64,000 nucleotides of DNA from Gemmatimonadota bacterium (lineage in GTDB: Bacteria; Latescibacterota; UBA2968; UBA8231). Positions 1 through 8,903 of the stretch are shown in pieces. Where the stretch lies: the NCBI GenBank assembly GCA_018672475.1, contig JABHFS010000001.1:31676-95675 (forward strand), given 5' to 3'. Under the pieces are notes generated by a model that was given only the letters and a program-made list of their open reading frames with translations, did not search any database and had not been told where the DNA came from. The translations under genes and the position numbers were made by a program. The stretch's first letter is position 1. Every line of letters begins with the position of its first letter.

Positions 1-375
1 GGGCTGGTCTGGCCGATTACGGTCGCACCCTTCCAGGTGCATATCGTATTATTGGCCAAGGGCGAAGGCGAGGCGCAGGACGTGGCGGAAAAACTCTATG
101 GTGAATTGACAGGGCGCGGGCTCGATGTGCTCCTGGACGATCGCAAAGATAACCCGGGCGTCAAATTCAAGGACGCCGATCTTATCGGCATACCGGTGCG
201 GGTGACGGTCGGCGACCGCGGTTTGAAAAACGGGATCGTCGAGTTCAAGTTGCGCCGGGAAGAGCAGCGGCTGGAGATACCGGTCGAAGATGCGTTTGAG
301 CACGTCGTCGCGGCGGTCGAAGGTTTGTATAATGAGCTGGAAGAGCGGGTCGTCGAAGTCGAATACGAAAAATAA
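1..375 (+). CDS. proS: Prolyl-tRNA synthetase, C-terminal end (partial)
   Basis: The reading frame is open from base 1 (GLVWPITVAPFQVHIV...) to the TAA ending at 375, so the gene begins before the window. The visible 124 residues are the anticodon-binding domain of class II prolyl-tRNA synthetase. The WPITVAPFQVHIV segment, the LLDDRKDNPGVKFKDADLIGIPVRVTVG stretch (seen in pieces) and the closing E-rich helix are typical of the bacterial long-form ProS. The enzyme charges tRNA-Pro in the cytoplasm. A GTG at 37 could be mistaken for a start but lies inside the domain. The next gene starts 14 bases downstream, so they may be cotranscribed. Confidence 0.93.
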   Translation, partial: GLVWPITVAPFQVHIVLLAKGEGEAQDVAEKLYGELTGRGLDVLLDDRKDNPGVKFKDADLIGIPVRVTVGDRGLKNGIVEFKLRREEQRLEIPVEDAFEHVVAAVEGLYNELEERVVEVEYEK

Positions 376-388
376 GCGGGGTTGGCCG

Positions 389-1735
389 ATGGAAACGATA
401 CAATCGCTATTTGTCGAAGGGTATGCGGACCAAGTCAGCTACAAAGCAGGGGATACCGCGCGCTTTCACGTTTCGACCAGCGCAGAATCGTATGCGTTGG
501 AGATTGCGCGTATCGGTGCCGAACGCGAGGTCGTCTGGCAACAAGACGGATTGTCGGCGGCGGTGTACTCGGTGCCCGAAGACGCCTCTTCGCACGGTTG
601 CAATTGGCCGGTTTCTTGTGAGTTGGCAATACCTGCCGACTGGCAGAGCGGCTATTACGAACTCGTGTTCCGCGCCGAGGACCGAGGTGGTAAGTTTACC
701 CAGCGCGGTCGCCGCACGGTCGAAAGCCAGGGCCTTTTTATCGTACGGCCGTCGGGGTCGATCAATAAAAAGATTCTTCTGCAATTGGCCACCAACACTT
801 ACGCCGCCTATAACAACTGGGGTGGATATGGCCTCTATGGTTATCACGGTCGCGGCGGTTTGCAGGGGCATCGCGTCTCTTTCGATCGGCCGATGGAAGG
901 GTTATTTGATCGCTGGGAACGCGATTTCGTCGCTTGGGTCGAAGCGGCGGGTTATGCCATAGACTACTGTGCCAATTCCGATCTCGAATTTTATCCTGAG
1001 CTATTGGACAATTATAGTTTAGTGCTGAGTGTTGGGCACGATGAGTATTGGTCGGGGCCGATGCGCGATTCTCTCGAAGCCCGTATCGCCGGTGGGGGGA
1101 ATGCCGCTTTTTTTAGCGGCAATTCCGTCTGCTGGCAGGTCCGTAGCGAGGAGGCGGGGCGGGCGCTTACTTGCTGGAAGCAGCTCTTCAATATGGACCC
1201 AGCGTACGCGGCAGGTGATTATGCGAATCTGTCTACCTTGTGGAGTCACCATTTGCTCGACCGGCCCGAAAACCAATTGACCGGTGTTGGTTTTCTCTAT
1301 GGGGGCTATCATTTGAGCCACGGGCAATATATGGATGGCTCAGGCGCTTTTGAGGTGCATAGACCTGAGCATTGGGTTTTTGCAGGTACGGGTTTAAAAC
1401 AGGGCGAGGAATTTGGCGGGGAGCATACGGTTGTCGGTTATGAGTGCGACGGCTGTGAGTTTACGATGGAAGGCGGGTTGCCGGTGCCAGTAGGTAGTCA
1501 TGGGACGCCGAAGGATTTCACTATTCTGTCAACGGGATCGGCGCGCTGGCACCCCGATGACAGCGTATGGTATGAGCGCTGGGAGAACGGCCGGGAAGGC
1601 GCGGCGGTGATGGGGGTTTATACAAGAGGCGGCACGGTGTTCACGGCGGGGACGACGGATTGGCCGCACGGGCTTAAAGGCGACGAGCAGGTCGTGCGCA
1701 TCACGCGGAACGTGCTGGACCGTTTGGGGCAGTAG
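389..1735 (+). CDS. N,N-dimethylformamidase beta-subunit-like protein
   Basis: A 448-residue protein. The ATG at 389 is chosen because the open frame upstream of it overlaps proS and reads as shadow sequence. Residues 1-125 look like a beta-rich, Ig-like domain, followed by the conserved core. That core has the QLATNTYAAYNNWGG segment, the LVLSVGHDEYWS motif and a C-terminal GTVFTAGTTDWPHGL segment. These match the family of the large subunit of N,N-dimethylformamidase. Most homologues are uncharacterised and need not act on dimethylformamide, so the substrate is unknown. No signal peptide is visible. It follows proS by 13 bases on the same strand. The family is fairly secure from motifs; the function is not. 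Confidence 0.75.
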   Translation: METIQSLFVEGYADQVSYKAGDTARFHVSTSAESYALEIARIGAEREVVWQQDGLSAAVYSVPEDASSHGCNWPVSCELAIPADWQSGYYELVFRAEDRGGKFTQRGRRTVESQGLFIVRPSGSINKKILLQLATNTYAAYNNWGGYGLYGYHGRGGLQGHRVSFDRPMEGLFDRWERDFVAWVEAAGYAIDYCANSDLEFYPELLDNYSLVLSVGHDEYWSGPMRDSLEARIAGGGNAAFFSGNSVCWQVRSEEAGRALTCWKQLFNMDPAYAAGDYANLSTLWSHHLLDRPENQLTGVGFLYGGYHLSHGQYMDGSGAFEVHRPEHWVFAGTGLKQGEEFGGEHTVVGYECDGCEFTMEGGLPVPVGSHGTPKDFTILSTGSARWHPDDSVWYERWENGREGAAVMGVYTRGGTVFTAGTTDWPHGLKGDEQVVRITRNVLDRLGQ

Positions 1736-1832
1736 AATGGATCTTCCCTATAGTATTGGGCTTTGCCCGGAGTGATTGAACCGAAGCCAGGCTGCTGCCA
1801 TATTTAATTCATGATATGATCGGCCATGTAGT

Positions 1833-2531
1833 TTACTTATCCCAATCCTCCTCTGGCACCTGCGCGTAATCGTGCGGCTCGTAGCCGATCACTCTTTTCC
1901 CATGTTCCATATCGTAGAGCGGCCAGTTGCTACCCGAGACCCCGAAGACGGTTTCGAATTTGACGCCTGGGTGGGTCAGCGCCTGCTCGAAGACGCGCAC
2001 GCAATCGCCGTGGCTCAAATGGTGCGGGTGCTCGGGCTGGTCGCGTTCGAGGCTGAAGTTGCCGATGCGCACGCAGACGAATTCCATATCGTGCTGGTGG
2101 GCGAAGGAATGCGCCAGGGCTTCGGCGAAGACCTTGCTGACGGTGTAGATGCCCACTGGTGTCGTCGTCATATCGATCGTGCGGGTCTGTCTGCGTGGGT
2201 AGAGCCCCAATACCCCGGCTCGGCTGGCGTAGGCGATGCGCTTGACTCCATTCTGGCGGGCGGCTTCGAAGACATTGTAGGTGCCGATGAAATTACTCTG
2301 CAGCATCGGCTGCCATTCGTTACCGCCGGGCAGGCCGCCGATATGGGCTATGGCGTCGATGTTGCGGGTGGCTTCGAGCAGGGTGTCGAAGTCGTCGAGG
2401 TCGGAGACGAAGGTGTCGTCGAGGTCGGGCATTTCCGCGCGGTCGTGGCCGCGGACTTGGTGACGGGCTTTGAGGCCTTGGGCAACGGTGGTGCCTACGC
2501 GGCCGGCGGCGCCGGTGACGAGTATGCGCAT
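1833..2531 (-). CDS. NAD-dependent epimerase/dehydratase, uronate-dehydrogenase-like
   Basis: A 232-residue extended short-chain dehydrogenase. The N-terminus has the Rossmann motif GAAGRVG (residues 7-13). An acidic run (DLDD) follows where the second strand ends, suggesting NAD rather than NADP. The catalytic pair is in YTVSK (about residues 128-132). The pattern HIGGLPGG, then NFIGTYNVFEAAR, then a short C-terminal lid resembles bacterial uronate dehydrogenase, which oxidises galacturonate or glucuronate to the aldarolactone; that assignment is by motif spacing only. It lies convergent to the dimethylformamidase-like gene. Other sugar epimerases of similar size cannot be excluded. Confidence 0.72.
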   Translation of the reverse strand: MRILVTGAAGRVGTTVAQGLKARHQVRGHDRAEMPDLDDTFVSDLDDFDTLLEATRNIDAIAHIGGLPGGNEWQPMLQSNFIGTYNVFEAARQNGVKRIAYASRAGVLGLYPRRQTRTIDMTTTPVGIYTVSKVFAEALAHSFAHQHDMEFVCVRIGNFSLERDQPEHPHHLSHGDCVRVFEQALTHPGVKFETVFGVSGSNWPLYDMEHGKRVIGYEPHDYAQVPEEDWDK

Positions 2532-2796
2532 GGGATCGATCCTTCCAGTATGGGTGTTGTATGGCGTCCTAGTATTATTCCCTAAAATAGGTGCAGGTGG
2601 TCTGGTCGCGGGCAGCGTTTTTGGGGGTTTTCAGGCTCCTGGCCCCTTCGCCCCTCGGGCGCTTTCGCGACCACTCCCCCCGGCCCTTTCCCCCAACGAC
2701 CTCCCCGAAAAAAACCTGCGTCACACCTTGCGACCGGACCTCGGAAAATCGAGCGTTTTCTGTGGGGTCCCTTGGTGCAATGATTGCGGCAGTCGT
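2532..2796. other. Intergenic gap, no gene found
   Basis: This gap separates two minus-strand genes. It is C-rich on the plus strand around 2636-2710, with short overlapping frames that do not resemble any family. No convincing hairpin, promoter pair or RNA gene was found. Confidence 0.5.
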
Positions 2797-3981
2797 TCAA
2801 GAGCGGTGCAGGGTAAATAGCGGGGCCTCTGGTGGGCAGCCGAAGCGAAAGGGCAACCAGTGGCCTACGCCGGCGGTGGTATAGAGCTGCGTCTGCTCTT
2901 TGGCGTAATGGCCCCAAATATAGCGTTCTGGGAAGAATGGCTCGAGGGCGCTGCGGCCGGCTATACCGCATTGAAAGCCGTGCGTATGTCCGGCGAGGAT
3001 CAGGTCGACGCCGCCGAGGGGTACGGCGTAGTCTAGGGCTTGCGAGCGGTGGCTCATTAATAAGGTGAAGGCATCGCTGGTCGAATCGCCGACGGCTTTT
3101 TCTACTGAGTTTTGCAGGTGCTGGTAGGATTCTTCACTGCGCAAAATACGCGGGTCGTCGACTCCACCCAAAAAGAGCGTCGCTTCGCCGACGGGTATCG
3201 ATAATCCCTCGTCGACTAAGAGGGGGATTGTCGTCTTGTCGAAATGGCCGCGGATACGGCCGATGCCGCGGATATACTCGTGATTGCCCAGACTGGCGTA
3301 GACTCCGAGCGGGGCCGGGGCGCTTTCGAGCAGGCGCAGGGCGGCGAGATAATCCGGTTTGTGATCGCAGATATCGCCGGTGACCAGGATTAGGTCAGGG
3401 GCGAGGGCGCCGGCGCGTTCGAGCAGTTTTTCGAGATCCGACAATTGGATATAGGGGCCGATATGCATATCGCTGATTTGTAGGATTTTCAGTCCTTCGA
3501 GATCGGCGGGCAGATGCGGATAATTGAGTGGGATGACCGGTATGCGGGTTTGCGCGCCTGAGGCGTAGATGCCGTGGCCGACGCCGGCGACCCCGAGGGC
3601 GGGCACGACGGCTAAACTGCGGCGTAGGAAGTGGCGTCGCTCAAGTGAGGTCGGTGCTTCTTGGGGGCCAGGCCGTAGGCGGTCGTAGAGTTTGCTGCCC
3701 AGTACGGTCGGCGTAATCAGCAGCAGGGCGATCAGAAAAGACCCCTGTATAAGGAAAAGTACGGCGAATAGGCCCCAACCGATCGACAGCAGCCAAGTTA
3801 GCTCATAGGGGCGGCTCAAAAGCCAGAGGCTGCTGCCGACTAGGCCCAGGGAAAATTGTCCGTAGAGCAGGCGGCGCAACCAGACCTTGTGCCACCAATG
3901 CCCGTGTAGGTTGGCGACAAGGGTCAAGGTTATGAAGTAGAGCACGCAGTAGAGCGTGGTTACATAGAGGGCGTAGCGCAT
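2797..3981 (-). CDS. Membrane-anchored metallophosphoesterase (YaeI/YkuE-like)
   Basis: A 394-residue protein. Residues 1-95 form three or four membrane segments. A twin-arginine-like RRHFLRR stretch and another hydrophobic segment (about 115-135) precede the catalytic domain, which probably faces the periplasm. The calcineurin-like motifs occur in order: DMHIG, GDICD, GNHEY, SHRS and GHTHG, supplying the bimetal ligands. Relatives such as E. coli YaeI and B. subtilis YkuE act on lipid- or wall-linked phosphoesters, and the substrate here is open. It sits 12 bases beyond the end of the large protease gene on the same strand, so the two may form an operon. Confidence 0.85.
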   Translation of the reverse strand: MRYALYVTTLYCVLYFITLTLVANLHGHWWHKVWLRRLLYGQFSLGLVGSSLWLLSRPYELTWLLSIGWGLFAVLFLIQGSFLIALLLITPTVLGSKLYDRLRPGPQEAPTSLERRHFLRRSLAVVPALGVAGVGHGIYASGAQTRIPVIPLNYPHLPADLEGLKILQISDMHIGPYIQLSDLEKLLERAGALAPDLILVTGDICDHKPDYLAALRLLESAPAPLGVYASLGNHEYIRGIGRIRGHFDKTTIPLLVDEGLSIPVGEATLFLGGVDDPRILRSEESYQHLQNSVEKAVGDSTSDAFTLLMSHRSQALDYAVPLGGVDLILAGHTHGFQCGIAGRSALEPFFPERYIWGHYAKEQTQLYTTAGVGHWLPFRFGCPPEAPLFTLHRS

Positions 3982-3993
3982 TATTACTCGTTG

Positions 3994-6900
3994 TTAGGGC
4001 GCGACCGAACCTGGGTCTTTGCCTGTATGCCACCAGCAATAGAAGATAAGCAAAAGGGCCAGCAGTAACAGCACGCCGGCTTGTATCTGGTAGGCGGTAG
4101 AAGATAGCGCTCCCAGACTTACGATGGTTGAAAACACCGAGGTGAATCCGAGCAGGATGTAGGCGAATAGGTTTTTGCGCAGCAATAGTACGACGGCGGC
4201 GACGGCAAAGGCGGTATCGGCTATAAAATTCAACAGGCCGTAATAGAATTCGTTTAGATGCACGGCTTCGCTGCCGTTGCTGATTAGGCCGAGGCCAACG
4301 CCGACTAGTGCCCATTGCATCCTCTTCCTTAATAAGGTGCGGCCGAAATGCAGCGCGATGCCGGCAACGATCGGGGCGGCGAAAGCCAAGCCCAAGCCGC
4401 TGCTGAGACCATTCCAGAAGGGCAAATACGCATCGAGACCGGATGGCAGGGAATAGCCGGGCGATGGGTTGTGGGCTATAAATTGCGCGGCCCAATAGCC
4501 GCGCAGGTGTTTCCATGACTGGCCGACGATAAGCAATAGACCGACCGCAATAAGGGCGTCGCGTAATTCGGGTACGCGGCGCGCGGCACGCAGGCGTTCG
4601 GGCCAGTCCGGGTAGAGGCCAGTCGCTAGGCCGAGGGCACCGACGATTAACAGGCCGACCCCCAGGCTGCTGGAGATGGCGACGAAGCATTGCGTAATAG
4701 TGAAGATCAGTAAGGTTAGTTGTGTGCTGTAGCCGCGTTCAAAAGTCGCGAGGCCGTTGAGGTAATTGAGCAAGAAGAAGACCATGCCGACCGCGGCGAT
4801 TTTGACGAGCGGTGCCCAGTTCAGGCCTTTGTGCCGGACTTGCTGGATTAGCAGCCAGAGGCTGTAGAGGATGGCGGCGACCATCAATAGCGCGAGTAGC
4901 CCGGTGAGCGTGGATTTTAGCGTCGTGCTTTCTTGGCGCTCGCGCTGCCAGGCCTCGGGAATCTTAAGGAAACGCAGAATATTGCTGGCCTGGTCGCCGG
5001 CGATATCGACCCGCACCCTGTAGCGCAATTCGTCGATATTGCGCGGGTCGCCCGGAACGGCTTCAAAGACGAAACGATGGTCGCGACGGGCGGGTAATTT
5101 TTCAGAGCTAGATTCTTTGAGCAGCAGTTTTTCGCTATCGAAGCCGAAGGCCTGTAGGTGATTGAGCGCTATCGCGCGGGCTTGCGCCTCGTCGAGGTCG
5201 GCGCCTGGTGCTTCCTCGGGAAGCAGATGGCGCAAGGAATACAGCGCGCCGGTTTCTGGATGGATGGCGAGCTGGTATTCTTCCTTTTCTCCATAGCGGA
5301 AGAAGCGCGTCACCCAGAGGCTAGCTAAGAGGTCCTCCTGGTAGAGTCGATTGACGGTGCTTACCGGCTCGCGTTCGAGGATGTATTTGATGCCCGAGCT
5401 ATTGGGCTGGTTTTGGTGGAAGGTGACGATTTTATAGGTAGTGGCTTCTACCCCTGTCGCCTGCAAGTGCCCGATGGCCTTAGCTTCGGCTTGGGTGCGC
5501 GAAAGATCGATGTCGACGAAGTCGAGTGGCTTTTCGTAGTCGAGGGTGAAAAAACCGAGCGAAGCGACGGCGAGGATGGCGACGAGGGCGGTGCGTTGCA
5601 ACGGTAGGGGCTTGTAGTCAAAGCTGGTTACGGCGGGTTGTCTGTCGACGGGGTCTGCTGTTTTCTCGGGGGATATTACAGCGGGTGTTATGGCTTGATC
5701 GTGCTCGTTGAGCAAGGGGGTTGGATCGGTGAAGTGCCGTTGGCGGAAGTAGAGGAAGAGTGCTACGGCCAAGGGCAATAACATCAGCCCTGCAGAGATC
5801 GCCGCCGAGACAACGAAATAACTATTAGACGAGCGCAACAGAATCAACGCAGTATAGAGGGCGTCGACGGTATAGTGCCAGACTAATGGGGCGAGCAGGC
5901 CAAAGCGCAAGAATACGAAGCCGATGATAATACCGGCGATGCCGACTTCGATCCCGCGCACATAAAAGGGCTGTTGCGGATACCCGGCGTGCGCGAATCC
6001 CCAGATGACGGCGGAGACTACGACCGCCGCCCAGCGCGATTTGAGGTATTTGTGCAAGAAGGGAATAGAAAAGGCCCGGGACATGAATTCCTCGGAGACG
6101 GCGGGCATAAAGCCGATCAGTAGCACCATAATCCAAGGGAAGTAGGTATTGACCATCTCACTATAGGGAATTTGCGCTGGGCTCCAGGCACCGAATTTTT
6201 CCGCGATGATATAAAAGAGGGTCTGGTAGGCGAAGAAGAATGCGGTCATTGCCAGGCCGAGCACCGAACCGAGGAGGAAGCGTTTGGTGCGCATACCTGT
6301 GGGGGTGAACTGCGCACCAAGTTGGATCTGGTCGCCGTAATATTGCCGGTAGAGCGGTTCGGCCGCCGCCGTCAGAAAGAAAATGAATAGGCCCTGACCG
6401 ATGGCTACGAGACCGGCATTGAGCAACTGGCGTGTCAGGAATGAGCCATAGGTGTCGGTCGTGTCGAAGCCGAATTCGGCTAAGGGCAAGTTGTTGAGTT
6501 CGGCTAGCAGCGTTAGGGCCGCGGCGATCCCGCCAAAGATCAGCGCGGTTTTCCAGCGGATGTCTTGGCCGCGCACTCGGCCGAAGAACACGGCCAACAT
6601 CGCCAGCATGGTCAAGAGTAAAAACAGGCTGGCGACCATGCCGGTCGCCTGGTTGCGCGATTGCAGTTCGGTAAATTCGCGTTGCCAGGCTTCTGGCACT
6701 TTGAGATACTCGCCAAAACCGCCGACCTGGTCGCCCTGGATGCGCACATAGACGCGGTAGGTGCCTTCGCTGACGGCGAAGTCGCGCAACTTCCAGGTAA
6801 AGGTGTGGTCTACGCGATTAGGGCGTTCGTTGGTTTCGGCCTCGACGTATTCAAGTATCGTTAGGTCCCGCCCGAGATCATCGGTGAGGAAGCGTTCGGC

Positions 6901-7356
6901 GTTCGCGCGGGCATTGATCTCGTCCAGACGGGCGCCCGGGTCCTCTTCGGCGATGATATGTGAGAAGCCGACGAGTTGGCCTGAAGTCGTGATATCGACT
7001 TGGTATTCTTGCTTTTGCAAGTCGCGCACCCAGCGGTTGCTCCAGCGCCAGAGTTGCACCGGTTGGCCGATTTTTTCGGTCGCCCCCTGTAGGCCGAGCT
7101 CGCGTTCGAGAAAGGTTTTGCTCTTGTCGTCGTAGCGAAATACGGCGCTGTGGCGATACTCCTCGAGGTCAAAACCGCGTTTGGCGAGGAAGGCGGCCGC
7201 TTGCGTCTCGGCTTGGTCGCGAGTAAGGCGAAAATCGATCGATGCCTCGGGAAATGCTTGATAGAAGTAGTGGACGCCAATGGCTAGGCTGACGACGGCG
7301 ACCAACAGACAGACGCCGATAAAACCCAGGTCTTTTTTTTCTAATTCCCCTTCCAT
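3994..7356 (-). CDS. Giant CPBP-family intramembrane protease with duplicated flanking modules
   Basis: A 1120-residue multi-pass membrane protein. The CPBP (CAAX protease / bacteriocin-processing) core is at about 340-500. It has EEFMSR (residues 412-417), FAHAGYP with its His at 446, and HYTVD with its His at 484 and Asp at 488, the expected metal and catalytic residues. Most CPBP proteases are 200-300 residues. Here a soluble PepSY-like module plus membrane segments precedes the core (about 40-240) and is repeated after it (about 600-800). The same phrase closes both modules, YLKVPEAWQRE and FLKIPEAWQRE, which proves internal duplication. A further eight or so membrane segments fill the C-terminus. 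Substrate unknown. Confidence 0.85.
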   Translation of the reverse strand: MEGELEKKDLGFIGVCLLVAVVSLAIGVHYFYQAFPEASIDFRLTRDQAETQAAAFLAKRGFDLEEYRHSAVFRYDDKSKTFLERELGLQGATEKIGQPVQLWRWSNRWVRDLQKQEYQVDITTSGQLVGFSHIIAEEDPGARLDEINARANAERFLTDDLGRDLTILEYVEAETNERPNRVDHTFTWKLRDFAVSEGTYRVYVRIQGDQVGGFGEYLKVPEAWQREFTELQSRNQATGMVASLFLLLTMLAMLAVFFGRVRGQDIRWKTALIFGGIAAALTLLAELNNLPLAEFGFDTTDTYGSFLTRQLLNAGLVAIGQGLFIFFLTAAAEPLYRQYYGDQIQLGAQFTPTGMRTKRFLLGSVLGLAMTAFFFAYQTLFYIIAEKFGAWSPAQIPYSEMVNTYFPWIMVLLIGFMPAVSEEFMSRAFSIPFLHKYLKSRWAAVVVSAVIWGFAHAGYPQQPFYVRGIEVGIAGIIIGFVFLRFGLLAPLVWHYTVDALYTALILLRSSNSYFVVSAAISAGLMLLPLAVALFLYFRQRHFTDPTPLLNEHDQAITPAVISPEKTADPVDRQPAVTSFDYKPLPLQRTALVAILAVASLGFFTLDYEKPLDFVDIDLSRTQAEAKAIGHLQATGVEATTYKIVTFHQNQPNSSGIKYILEREPVSTVNRLYQEDLLASLWVTRFFRYGEKEEYQLAIHPETGALYSLRHLLPEEAPGADLDEAQARAIALNHLQAFGFDSEKLLLKESSSEKLPARRDHRFVFEAVPGDPRNIDELRYRVRVDIAGDQASNILRFLKIPEAWQRERQESTTLKSTLTGLLALLMVAAILYSLWLLIQQVRHKGLNWAPLVKIAAVGMVFFLLNYLNGLATFERGYSTQLTLLIFTITQCFVAISSSLGVGLLIVGALGLATGLYPDWPERLRAARRVPELRDALIAVGLLLIVGQSWKHLRGYWAAQFIAHNPSPGYSLPSGLDAYLPFWNGLSSGLGLAFAAPIVAGIALHFGRTLLRKRMQWALVGVGLGLISNGSEAVHLNEFYYGLLNFIADTAFAVAAVVLLLRKNLFAYILLGFTSVFSTIVSLGALSSTAYQIQAGVLLLLALLLIFYCWWHTGKDPGSVAP

Positions 7357-7396
7357 CTCGATCTCCCATTGCTTGCCGTGTATTCGATAGGGTCCT

Positions 7397-7425
7397 TATA
7401 TAATATGGCATAGGCATACTAACAA
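7397..7425 (-). promoter_or_regulatory. Sigma-70-like promoter for the CPBP protease gene
   Basis: On the minus strand TTGTTA (7425-7420) and TATATA (7402-7397) are separated by 17 bases, about 40 bases before the protease start. This is a visual match to the housekeeping consensus. Confidence 0.5.
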
Positions 7426-7561
7426 GCTATTTCTAATTGCGAACCGGCTTGCAAAATGATCAGCGGGTTGCCGGCCTGAAGTTGACGCGACCGGGCTGAT
7501 TTTTTAGCCTTGGAAGCGTATTCTAACACGCGTAGAAACCAATTATTAAAAGGAGACCTCG

Positions 7562-8575
7562 ATGAGTAAAGGCGATGGGTTTCGCTGTGGTGTAGTCGGC
7601 TATGGTGGCGCCTTCAATATGGGCCGGTTGCATCTTACTTCAATGCAGAAGAATAAACGCATGGAAGTGGCTGCAGTTTGCGAGTTGGATCCGACGCGGC
7701 GGGCGGTGGCGAACGACGATTTCCCGGGTATTAAAACCTATGGCAGTGTCGGCAATATGCTGCGCGGTGCCGAGTTGGACCTCGTTACGATCATTACCCC
7801 GCACAATACCCACGCCAAGCTGGCGGTGCAGTGCCTTAATGCGGGGGTAAACGTGGTCTGCGAAAAACCGCTGGCGATCACCAGCGCCGAGGTCAAGCAG
7901 ATGCTGACTACCGCCAAGAAGAAGAAGGTGATGATCTCCACTTTTCACAATCGGCGTTGGGACGGCGACTTCGTGGTCTTGCGCGATCTGATCCGCAAGG
8001 AAAAGATCATTGGCCGAGTTTTTCGCATTGAAGCCGGTTTTTTTGGCTATGGCGAGCAGGGGACCTGGTGGCGATCGAACAAAGAAGTCTCGGGTGGGGC
8101 CATCTACGACTGGGGTGCGCATTTCACTGACTGGATCCTGAATATCATCACTGATCCGGTCGATTGGGTCAGCGGTTATCAGGTCAAAAATAACGAATGG
8201 AGTAAATACGATAACGAGGACCACTCCGAGTATACGGTGCAGTTTAAGGGCGGTTGCACCGCGACCTTGACGATGTCGAATCTGTCGATGAGTCCTCGGC
8301 CGCGGTGGCGGATACTCGGCGAAAAAGGGTCGATCGAGGATGTCGGCGGCAAATACCTGGTCAATACAATCGTCAATGGCCGGCAGATGAGCACCGAAGT
8401 GCCCTTCGCCGAATCCAATTGGGATGCCTATTACGAGAATGTCTACAAGCATTTGATGGGCCGCGCCAAACTGGTGATTACTCCCGAGTCCGCAGGCCGG
8501 GTGATCGGCGTGCTGGAAGCGGCCAATATCTCGGCCGCGCGCGGGTCACAACAGGTCAAACCCGCTTTTGCTTGA
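7562..8575 (+). CDS. Gfo/Idh/MocA family oxidoreductase
   Basis: A 337-residue NAD(P)-dependent sugar or inositol dehydrogenase-like protein. The ATG is well placed behind AAAAGGAG. The N-terminal Rossmann domain carries GVVGYGGAFNMG, and the conserved EKPLAI (Glu-Lys-Pro) motif is near residue 100. The C-terminal alpha/beta domain has GGGAIYDWGAHFTDW-type sequence, where the conserved Asp-His region binds the substrate. Family members oxidise or rearrange sugars and cyclitols; the substrate cannot be read from sequence. It leads a tight cluster with an L7Ae-like and a creatininase-like gene, overlapping the next frame by 8 bases. Confidence 0.9.
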   Translation: MSKGDGFRCGVVGYGGAFNMGRLHLTSMQKNKRMEVAAVCELDPTRRAVANDDFPGIKTYGSVGNMLRGAELDLVTIITPHNTHAKLAVQCLNAGVNVVCEKPLAITSAEVKQMLTTAKKKKVMISTFHNRRWDGDFVVLRDLIRKEKIIGRVFRIEAGFFGYGEQGTWWRSNKEVSGGAIYDWGAHFTDWILNIITDPVDWVSGYQVKNNEWSKYDNEDHSEYTVQFKGGCTATLTMSNLSMSPRPRWRILGEKGSIEDVGGKYLVNTIVNGRQMSTEVPFAESNWDAYYENVYKHLMGRAKLVITPESAGRVIGVLEAANISAARGSQQVKPAFA

Positions 8576-8903
8576 GCCGGAATTACCTACCTTGGACCTG
8601 GTGCAAGCCCAGGCCCTGTCGCCGTTATTGGGCATCGGTTGCCGCTCCGGTGATACCGTTATCGGCCTTTCGTCGGTGCGCCGGGCGGGCAAATTGGCCT
8701 TTGTCTTTGCCAGCGGGGATTTGGCCGTGCGCACCCTGCGCGAACTCGCGGGGTTGGCTGCGCGGGGCGTACGAGTATATCTAGTCGAAGATTTTTCTGC
8801 TCTGACTAAGAGTTTTGGCCGCGCCGACGCCCAGGTGGTGGCCGTCGCGCGCGGCGACTTGGCCAAGGGCCTGGCCAAACGTTTAAAGGGAGACAAAAAA
8901 TGA
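8568..8903 (+). CDS. Small L7Ae/L30e-like protein
   Basis: A 111-residue protein read from a TTG that overlaps the end of the upstream oxidoreductase. It ends by overlapping the start of the creatininase gene by four bases. The pattern SVRRAGKLAFVFASGDLAVRT, then GVRVYLVED, then VVAVARGDLAKGLAKRL matches the RNA-binding L7Ae/L30e fold seen in YlxQ-like proteins. That pattern is a basic Arg-Ala-Gly-Lys helix, alternating strands and a final VVAV-x-DLAK segment. Family placement is by motif only. A role in this sugar-metabolism cluster is not obvious, and it may simply be cotranscribed. A later start would shorten it by a few residues. Confidence 0.55.
   Translation: MLEPELPTLDLVQAQALSPLLGIGCRSGDTVIGLSSVRRAGKLAFVFASGDLAVRTLRELAGLAARGVRVYLVEDFSALTKSFGRADAQVVAVARGDLAKGLAKRLKGDKK

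Noticed and set aside
290..388. An upstream start for the dimethylformamidase-like gene
   Set aside because: The stretch lies within the proS coding end and gives Ser/Lys-rich shadow sequence; the ATG at 389 starts a normal domain.
1872..2585. A 237-residue plus-strand gene
   Set aside because: It is the mirror of the uronate-dehydrogenase-like gene and has no family features.
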